Positions 55,791 through 64,000 of a stretch of DNA of 64,000 nucleotides are shown here, piece by piece. The notes under the pieces were generated by a model. The model saw only the letters and a program-made list of their open reading frames with translations. It was not told the DNA's origin and did not search any database. Location of the stretch: the NCBI GenBank assembly GCA_944472135.2, contig OX235268.1, forward strand, positions 12,158,589 through 12,222,588, in the 5' to 3' direction. Numbering within the stretch: the first letter of the stretch is position 1; the number at the start of each line of letters is the position of its first letter. This stretch comes from Trichobilharzia regenti (taxonomy: Eukaryota > Platyhelminthes > Trematoda > Strigeidida > Schistosomatidae). The position numbers and the translations under genes are program-made.

Positions 55791-56639
55791 ATCAAAACAA
55801 ACATAGTTTACCAACTTACCATGGAATCTACCAATGCCTGTTCTCACAATTTGTCTCTATAGACTTTGTCATAGTGAATGCCTTTGTTTCGACTACTTAG
55901 TGAACACTTCTAACTAAATGCGACAGAATGAAGCTTCAGGTGGTTAATTCTTTGCATTTAAAACATTACTATTGGTGTTCAGAGACATGCTATCAAGGTT
56001 CTTGGGTACTGCGCCCAACATAACTGTAACATAGTGTTGACAGGTTGACTCAGATCCCAGGGCGATAACCTGTGCCAAACGGACAAAGCTGAAATGGAAA
56101 AAAAAACAGCAAAGCCAACTCACCACAGGTATACCCACAGCACAGTTGCACTCATCAATGACGACCTACGCCTTCCAGTTAATGGCATCCTCTTGACATC
56201 TCGCAACACAATCGCCACTTGCTAGAATGACTCTTGCAGAACGCAACATGACCAGAGCAGTACCTCATGATACTCCTTGCACATCCTCTAAGCTATTCAC
56301 TGACAATTACACTGCAATCGCTTGTCACTCATTCTGCCTCTGTCGTCTACACCCTCGCTCCTCGGAGTGTGGGAACACAGCCTAAATAGAAACATTCATT
56401 CTCAGTCATTGATTCCACAGCTAATCCCTATCTCAGTGTGCATGTCATTCTCAGCACTAGCCTCCACGGCGTATACGACACATCTGCTGTCTTTAAAATC
56501 AATCGATTCATTCACGGATGTACAAGAAGCAAAACAAATTCAGAGGTAATCACGAAGAGCAATTTAACAAATTATGCAAAACAACAAGGTACGAAAACAA
56601 CAAGTAAACACAGTGAATCCAAAAACACCAATTGATATG

Positions 56640-57145
56640 ACACACCACACATATATATAAACAGTACAAATAACCTCACAGATCGTAATGTCTCGATGTA
56701 ATTCCTTTGAAGAAGTGCAGGACTTACACCAGTACCCCTGCAACCAATTTCAGGTTGACGATTGTAAGTTGAAGAATGTCCGGACACAAACAAGATTAAC
56801 GAACAATCACATTAATTGGAACCCACTCAATTACTTAACACAACATATGTACAATCAATACATCAAATGCTGTGGATTGTGTCTTGACGACCTACCTTTG
56901 AAGAACTGTAGGACTTACAGCAGTACGCCTACATTCCTTCTCAGGTTGATCATACAAGTGGAAGACTTCCGGACACAAACAAAATTATCAACAGATAGAT
57001 GAGAGATGATAGCAATTCAGTATATACAACATGAACATATGTGCAGAATAACACACCAAGTACGATGGACTGCGCTTCGAGGTACTAATCTTGAAGAAGC
57101 AGTACGCCTACAACCCTTCTCATCTATATCCTCAACTCTGAACAG
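56640..57145. repeat. Diverged tandem repeat, about 190-bp period, 3 units
   Basis: Landmarks repeat: cctttgaagaa at 56704 and 56895, and atcttgaagaa at 57088 (191 and 193 bp apart); cggacacaaacaa at 56781 and 56970; agtacgcctac near 56923 and 57101; acatatgt/acacatatat near 56648, 56844 and 57034. Units are perhaps 65-75% alike. No open frame is conserved across units. Confidence 0.65.
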
Positions 57146-57840
57146 TGACACGCCCATGACATCGTATCTTGGAATATAAATGAGTAACAAACATACGACA
57201 TATCTGACCAACCAAGCGTAGGCACAGAGTAATTTACACCAGCGATAATAACATTCAAATAGTAACTTGAAATTTGAAAGGGCTTTATTCGTGCAAGTCA
57301 TTTTAACAATTAAACTCTCAAACACAGTTGGCTTATCCTCACTAAAATGACCATTGACTTTCGTTCCTTCGAACAGACCAATACTTGCATAGTCATAGCA
57401 TATGACACTTGAGTTCATGGACGTCACCTTCAATGGCTATGTGTATGGATTATTATAAACAAAGTATGATGACAGCAAGTGGCAAGTAACTGAAGACTGA
57501 TGTTACTCATCCAATCACTAAACAGGATACAAGCATGAAAAAAGGTGAAATAATAAACGATTATCTATTACACTTGGCTGTGTAATTTTTTACGGTTTTC
57601 TTCACAATAATACAATATATTTTCTACACTTTTATACGAGCGAAATTCACTCAAACACAAATCCTGTTGGAAGATAGTGCTTGTCTTGAAAGTGAAATAT
57701 TTACTCTACTCTAAACTAGATACGGAGAGAAGCGTTGAACAGTACCGCATAAAACCAAGACAGTATAACATATATGACGACCAGGCAGCTGAACTGTAAA
57801 TTTCACTCATGATACAAATAAAGAACAATAACTTTTCCAT
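57146..57840. other. No gene seen, 0.7 kb
   Basis: AT-rich DNA between the tandem repeat and the poly(A) site of the minus-strand RGG gene. Confidence 0.5.
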
Positions 57841-57850
57841 CCATAAAATT

Positions 57851-57856
57851 TTTATT
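57851..57856 (-). terminator. Poly(A) signal AATAAA
   Basis: Complement of tttatt. It lies about 175 bases downstream of the stop of the RGG-tailed frame; a second AATAAA lies at 57868-57873. Fits the 3' end of that gene. Confidence 0.5.
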
Positions 57857-58028
57857 GTTGTCAACAATTTATTATAAAAGCAGGGAAAAAGAAGTTGAAC
57901 AATTTATCGCCAAATAGGAGAAAGAAAAACCAGATTTCAAAAAAACAAGCCCATAATATAACACGGCTATCATATTAAAAGTGAGGTAATGAGGTAAAGC
58001 AAAGAAGCGGTATAAGCTAATGATGAAA

Positions 58029-58155
58029 CTAGGAAAGAGACAACAGCATTAAATAAGGTCTTCCGCGACTACCACGATTGATGCCTCCAGTTCCACGTCC
58101 CCCTCGTTGACCTCTACTGTAATTGTTATCACCGGAGACATATCCGCTTGTAGGC
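58029..58155 (-). CDS. RGG-rich C-terminal exon of a probable RNA-binding protein
   Basis: After an acceptor (ttattttccttcgag|G) this strand encodes PTSGYVSGDNNYSRGQRGGR, then GTGGINRGSRGRPY and a short hydrophobic end (LMLLSLS) before TAG at 58029-58031. RGG/RG boxes of this kind bind RNA and are typical arginine-methylation sites in hnRNP-like, FMRP-like and helicase proteins. The exon needs a preceding exon ending with two bases of a codon. An alternative frame is also open but is not protein-like. Family not identified. Confidence 0.55.
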
Positions 58156-58389
58156 CTCGAAGGAAAATAAAGTAAATTTGCTTAGAAAAGTATTGAAAAA
58201 CAGAGCAAATTATTCATGAGTAAACTGATTAAATTAGAAGTCGACCGACCAGATAAAGCTAATAATAAATAACGTTTTATAAACGCAATGTACTTTTATG
58301 TGAAGTTTTATATGCTAGTGACTGACTCCATTGCAACAGAGAATTTCTGTACGGAAGTGAAGCATTTTAACTTGTCACACTTCATGTAG

Positions 58390-58690
58390 CACACTAAAGC
58401 AGAGACAAAGGAGAGGAAAAAGAAATCCGAAATGATTTTGATAAGCAAAAAATTGAGTGAGAAATAACAGAAACACGGGAAAACATGCGGGTTTAATAGC
58501 TATGGCAGAGAGAATGAATCTGTGCCATTGACAAGGACGATTTTGAGTCATATCATCAAAGCTTGTCTCCAGCCATTGCTTCTTGAAATCCCGGAGACCA
58601 CAAACAGGCGATCCATACCTGCCTACTTGGCTCAAACTAACCGTTAAAGACTTCATTGACTGATTCCATGTTCCAAGTTGACCACCACCA
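58390..58690 (-). repeat. Dispersed repeat, copy 2
   Basis: Minus strand matches 43170-43370: ggtcaacttggaacatggaa, then a block encoding MKSLTVSLSQVGRYGSPVCG, then LRDFKKQWLETSFDDMTQNR. Lies in the inferred intron of the RGG gene. Confidence 0.55.
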
Positions 58691-58919
58691 ACATTAACTC
58701 TTTAAAAACATGATCCTATGACAGAGAACGCTGCCGGTTGAGGAAAGGAATGGCAAGACATGCAAAACACATTTCTTAGCCATCTCTTTATATTCCATTG
58801 CCTGTTTGAATGTTTCTTAGAAGTCATTAATAAACAATATCGTTTACCCATCGTTTCAACCACAGGCGTATGGAAGTGACGAGTATATCAAAGCGACGAT
58901 CAGTAACGCAAGGCAAACT

Positions 58920-59465
58920 TTCATTTCTCTCAAGTGTGTGTGGAGTCAACAGCACGCAGCATCAAAAATAAGATCCGGATTTTCAACTCCAATGTGAAGT
59001 CAGTGAGTGCTAGTTTACGGATCAGAGACTTGGCCAGTGCTTCACGAAGGGCACTTTGGACAAACTACAGACTTTCATTAACAGCTGTCTTCGCTCAATA
59101 CTTTGCTCAAAATCAAATGGCCTGCTAGAAAAGATCAGCAACAGGGATCCCTAGGAGCGAACGAACCCAGAGGAAACCAATCGTGCAACAAGTAGGCACG
59201 AAGAAATGGAGGTGGATTGGCCATACTCTGAAGAAACCATCAAGTGACATCACACGCCAGGCTCTCGAGTGGACCTCGAATGGGAAGCGCCGAGTTGGTC
59301 GACAGTTCGAGGGTGACATGGAGAAGCTCATGTAAAGAGGAGATGAAAGCATATGGGCAGACGTGGAGTTAGGTGAAAACGTTGGCGGGGAACCGAACGC
59401 AATGGAGACGTGCGGGTGAAGCCCTATATTCCTCTAGGAATTAAAAGAAACAATAATAATAATAA
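58920..59465 (+). pseudogene. RTE-like 3' fragment
   Basis: C-terminal end of the same RTE-like family as 31685-34760, in pieces: KIRSGF.. near 58965 (acttccaatgtgaagtcag-like sequence shared at 32130-32155), SLGANEPRGNQS near 59150, the KWRWIGHTLKKPSSDITRQA equivalent near 59205-59265, a GR-rich block near 59280, then the end near 59440. It closes with an AATAAT tail (59452-59465). 5'-truncated, antisense to the RGG gene and inside its intron. Confidence 0.75.
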
Positions 59466-59469
59466 ACAA

Positions 59470-62010
59470 TTATAATCATCTGCATACTGTTCCAAATTAC
59501 AATGTAGAATACACAGCCTAATTATCTACAGCTCATAGGGATGAGAATGTGATTAGCTGACTAAGAAAAGAAGCACAAAAATGATCCACAAAAGCAGCGA
59601 TAGATGAAGAGAAAAGTTCATTTATAACTTCGTTATTCATTGTGACTTCTTTCTCGAAAATGATTGAACTCGAACAACGCTAATCAAATACCATTCAGTT
59701 AGCTAACACTCTTCTATAGCTGCTAAACTATTATAATGTGAGACTATTATCGTCAACAGTATAACTTACTAATGTTAGCTAGTACAACTAAAGTCGGCAA
59801 AGTTACTTTTTGTAATCACACCTACTGAAATGGTACTCTTTACATACATGTTCTCAGAACAAGGTTAGTGGACAGGACGCATGTAACGCACTACAAGCTA
59901 ATGTCTTAGCCGGCAAACAGTGTCATTCGGGGTAGGATTTGATTGGAAGTGTTAAATATGACCAGACAAAAGTATAGCACGAATATATCAAGTGATTTTC
60001 TGTCAGCTTGAACCACTTAAAGTGGTACACATTCAACTATGAAGACGTTGGGATTCAGTGACTAAGGAATCTTGGTGATAGGAAGGGTGGAAATTGTCCA
60101 CTTGATGACTGTGGCTGACAACTTATGAGCCATTTTTCTGTTTTCCTGGCAGAAAATTATAAATTATCAGAGTGAAAAACAAGTAGTTGTGATGAGTTAT
60201 AATACATCAGAGAGAGAGAGAGAGTAAGATGTTAGGTCTATGAAGTCAGCTGATGTTGACTTAAATCCAATCGATGTAATAGCCGATTTCTATGCTGATT
60301 CCTAAGACTCTATATCTGAGAATGCACACCTAGAATCAAGTTTTCATCCAGGAAAAGATTTAAGTCGAGGTTGTACCATCTTCTAGGTGTGTTACCAACC
60401 AAAGATTACCGTTATTATTTAGACTAGACTACATGATAAACAATACGTTCACCTATATATTTCTCTACCTAGCATCATTCAGTCTATGCATAACTTGGAA
60501 GCCTAGAACTTAAGATACTACATTATTCAGGCTTATAACCTTTCCCACCCTCGATGATTGTCATCTGAAGACTTGTCTCCCTTCTTGCAAAGAATGATAA
60601 TCGTTCATCAAACCAGTCCAACGGGACTGCCACTGATTCTCAAACATTACCTAATACCAAGAGTGATTTGATAATGGAATTTGAAAACCAAAACAGCAGA
60701 ATTAAGTCCACTTGAGATGTTTTTCTAACCCATGTCAACTAAATCATAGTATGAAAAGTGTATCGCGAATCCAACTCTAAGGCCCTGTTTACACTGAACA
60801 GTTGGCAATTTTGACCGGTTAGTGGTATTCTCTTCATTCTATAATGCCGACTATACCTGTGTTGTTCTCTTCTGTTAGTTTGTTATATACGAATCTTAGG
60901 TGGCTACCAAATGGTACTCAACGTGATTTGAATATCTCAGTGGTAAGTTTACTGAATTCACCGTCAAGTGATAATGTATGTTCGACTTTTGCAGAGAACA
61001 GGAATAGCCGATAACTTTTATCGATTTTTAACAGTAAACATGCGCCACTTCCCATGTCCAGAGCACCCTGTCAACTGAAATACTGATACCGCTATGACAC
61101 ATCGTTAGTCTGGTTTACAAAAATTACAATTCGAAACAACGGAGTACACCACTGTAGTGTAGTGTAGAGTACAAAGATAATTTACACAGTACAAGGTGTT
61201 CCGTTTAAACTATTCGACACCTTTATATTAGGTACAAAACATAATTGATCAGGCGGCGAAGAGGAGAGGACCTGGCAATACTAAGTGCTTACAACAGCTG
61301 CTGCATCCTATATAGACAAAAGGTGAATGTACATGATATCTCTTCATAAGCATTAAAATATTAGCCTCTACGTCTGCCACAACGTATTAGTCAGAAAGAA
61401 GTCCAAAATTAATTTATTTCCCTACTTTAACTAATAGAAAAGTTGATATATATATGTTGGTTTAAAATTTAACTAAAAACATCGTGCCCCCCCACCCCGT
61501 CCAAATAGATGAAAAATTCGTCTTGAGAATTCATAGTGAGATGGTAATCAAATAGTCTCCTCACTAAAATAAAAATCTTATCAATAACGTAGCACTTTGT
61601 TAATTGAATTATAAGGATGATAAGCTGTTCAGTTGGTTGGTGGTGGCTAGCAGTGGAACTTAGGACACTTGTTACTCGTTGGAATATTCAGCTGAGTGCA
61701 CCAGAACGCTAATGAGGGACGGTGTTCCCAGTGGGACTCGAATAACCATAACACTAAGTTAACTTCCAGGCATCATTGAAGAGTCTACACTATAAAACCG
61801 ATGTGGCGAAAGAGAAGAAGCATTCCCATTCAGTGAAATCAACAAACAACAAGGAATTTAAAAGTTCCAATTAAACAGACACTGATAGATAAACGTCACA
61901 TTCTACTGCTTCGCAAGCAGGTTTTACATTCTCATGAGTAGGAAAGCAGAAACAATTTGACAAATCAACCAGACTATAGTGAATGGGGGATGATAAAACA
62001 ACATTGTGAT
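59470..62010. other. Intron/intergenic DNA, no gene seen
   Basis: 2.5 kb with no open frame above 60 codons that looks coding. (AG)n tract near 60211-60225. Expected to include an unseen small exon of the RGG gene. Confidence 0.5.
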
Positions 62011-62017
62011 CCCTTAC

Positions 62018-62280
62018 TTGAAAGACAAAATTCTGTTGTGGACCAACTGACAACTCAGGTTCAAATAACGTCAACCCGCTCATCTGTTGATTCATCACAG
62101 CCATTTGATAAGGATCTGGAATATAACCGACACCACCAGCACCACCAGCACCACTACCACCCATATACGGTGTCGGTTGACCATGCATTTGATATCCCTG
62201 AGTAAAGCCAGCACTGCCGTCTCTCCCACTATTACCAATATCACTTCTTCTTTCATTTCTAATTCCACCAAGACTATAAC
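62018..62280 (-). CDS. Glycine-rich exon, probably of the same gene
   Basis: Exon bounded by acceptor tcatactaag|GT and donor caa|gtaagg. It encodes GYSLGGIRNERRSDIGNSGR, then DGSAGFTQGYQM, then a glycine-rich run GGSGAGGAGGVGYIPDPYQM, then AVMNQQMSGLT and SVGPQQNFVFQ. Low-complexity Gly/Gln/Tyr sequence fits the disordered tail of an RNA-binding protein and points to the RGG exon 3.9 kb downstream on the same strand. This exon ends in phase 0, which does not fit the frame of the 58029-58155 exon, so an exon between them is likely missing from this annotation. The frame could also belong to a separate gene. Confidence 0.5.
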
Positions 62281-64000
62281 CTTAGTATGAGTAGGAATTA
62301 AATTAATAACTTCAAAATCTATGGCATCAGCAGGTAAACGTTTCGTATGATAAAAGATAGCATCTCAAATTAACTGTGAAGTATTGCAATTTATGAACAG
62401 TTACATAAAGAAAATGAATCACTTCGCATCCACCTCAGTACAATCAATAATAGTTGTGCATTTGTTTAACCAATAAGCTTTCACCAACTGCCTAAGACAT
62501 CCACTCTCTTTTAGATGTATTAATATGTAGTGTTCTCAATATGCACAAGAAATTTCTTTTCACATTATGTATATACGTACAAGCCTGATAAATACTCTTC
62601 AGTCCCACTACATACGCCTTCGTTCAAATGTATCCACAAACTTAATCCGCCGCAACAAAAGCAACATTAGTGTTCAGTACAAATACTCAACCAAGAATAA
62701 ATCATAGACGTTCATCAAGTGGACAAGTGTCATATTTAAGCAACCCAAAATTAAGACTGAACCAACAAGGAATAAAACACTTCACCTCCCAAGTAAACAT
62801 TTCACAACATACATAAGTTTCCTTATATTATGATGCAGCTACAAGTCATACTCTTCTTCACACAACTAAATCACAAAACTATTCATGATATAACATGAGT
62901 TCAATCACACTAAGACCCTACGACGTCCTACTACGCGTAACATACATTCGACTTCACAATATATAGTGCACAACCTAAAAGAGGATTCATCCATCGTCAA
63001 AATCCTGTGGGAATTTTTCTAAACCAAGCACACGCGACACTGAACATACATCATAGTAGTGTAAACATGCGTCCACCTTAACAAATACATAAGTGACTTC
63101 TCAAATGGCTCTACATTCTGTGATTGAATATTCTCTACCCTTACCCTGTTGTACAGACTGGTCATGTAGTGATACTACCACCAACTATGTCTCCGGGAGA
63201 ACACCTTCTATGCGATGAATAAATCAAGTAAATAGATAAAATTATGTAATCAGACGAAAGTTAACAGGAATGTATGTTCTGGGCATTTGAAACACTCACA
63301 TGAACTCGTGAACGCCAAAAGGGTAACGTAAATCAGTGGGAAATATCAAATAATAACAACAATAATAAGGCTTTGTTTCAGACAACATGCGAACGCATAG
63401 TATAGAAATTTTCAGCGTATCTAGTTCTAAAATATTTTGTCTCCATACAAGATTTACATATAAAGTAGTAATCTGAGGTATGTCATGTGAGGCGTAGTGT
63501 TGTCGCATATGAAGTGAGAACCAAATGATGAGTAGATTTTCTCTTCATTTCCTTCAAGAATTGCACAGTGTTTTGTTGAAAGCTAATTAAATACTTGCGT
63601 GAGTCGATGTAGCGATCATTTGATACAATTGGATGTTTAAAACCATAAGAAATGCAGGAGGTTCCCCATACCGCTCCATCCATTTCTCGCCCACATACGA
63701 TTGGAGGTTTTCACCGTTCTAGCGTGATTCCGTTCTTTTGAACGGTGTTCAGATAAGTTTCTATGGTAATGCGGCTAGAACATACCTGATGACCTTAAAT
63801 GCGATTTATTTTTGAAGATACAAGCAAGTGATATCACATAAGTTTACGAAAAATACTCATTCAGACATGGAAACATAAACAAGCAGTTCAGTAAGTGTCT
63901 CTATTCGTCTACTATGTGCGTACACTAAGTTTGTCAGACAAGAAATATAATTATTTCGGAGTATTGCTAACATCATAAAGTATTCCAAAAAGTGTGATGA
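62281..64000. other. No exon recognised, 1.7 kb
   Basis: Upstream flank or intron of the 62018-62280 exon. No conserved domain or repeat family identified. Confidence 0.5.

Noticed and set aside
57017..57433. 138-codon minus-strand frame
   Set aside because: Overlaps a decayed tandem repeat, has no domain pattern, and the frame is not shared by the repeat units.
61620..61745. Possible degenerate SINE around gggactcgaataacc
   Set aside because: Only a weak B-box-like string; no A box, body or tail in common with the SINEs seen here.

Overview
The window looks like trematode DNA, almost certainly a blood fluke (Schistosoma). The evidence is AT-rich sequence, Penelope-like elements with GIY-YIG endonucleases, CR1/Jockey-like and RTE-like non-LTR retrotransposons, tRNA-derived SINEs (one carrying a hammerhead-ribozyme fold of the schistosome Sm-alpha type), and an intronless flatworm-style rhodopsin-like receptor. 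There are no prokaryotic features, rRNA genes or credible tRNA genes. Most of the window is mobile DNA.

Region 1 (1-31659) is a giant palindrome. The left arm (1-14634) and right arm (16619-31659) are near-identical inverted copies around a 1984-bp spacer. The left arm runs to base 1, so the palindrome may continue outside. Each arm carries, from outside in: a broken CR1/Jockey-like LINE, a small LINE 3'-tail fragment, a possible exon, Penelope-like remnants, one 355-residue rhodopsin-like GPCR, another Penelope-like fragment and a SINE. The arms differ by scattered SNPs, a 193-bp net SINE insertion only in the left arm, a 354-bp deletion only in the left arm, and a 251-base pure poly(A) block only in the right arm. 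The spacer holds a hammerhead SINE, two Penelope-terminus motifs and an older inverted repeat about 85% identical.

Region 2 (31.7-34.8 kb) is a decayed RTE-like retrotransposon on the minus strand, interrupted by 474 A. Region 3 (34.8-45.2 kb) has no recognisable gene, only SINE/RTE scraps, a 173-base poly(A) block and a dispersed repeat. Region 4 (45169-54167) is a recent direct duplication of about 2.5 kb. The second copy contains a 3.4-kb LINE with a 1025-residue endonuclease-reverse transcriptase frame. An internal 605-bp piece of the same LINE sits exactly at the junction between the copies, with 4-base microhomologies. Region 5 (54.2-64 kb) has a Penelope-terminus motif, a diverged tandem repeat of about 190 bp, and two probable exons of a minus-strand host gene ending in an RGG-rich tail.

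Host genes I can support are the duplicated GPCR and, with less certainty, the RGG-tailed gene. Whether the palindrome and tandem duplication exist in the genome or are two haplotypes laid side by side by the assembler cannot be settled from the sequence: both pairs show allele-like transposon presence/absence, but the old inner inverted repeat favours a genuine palindrome.
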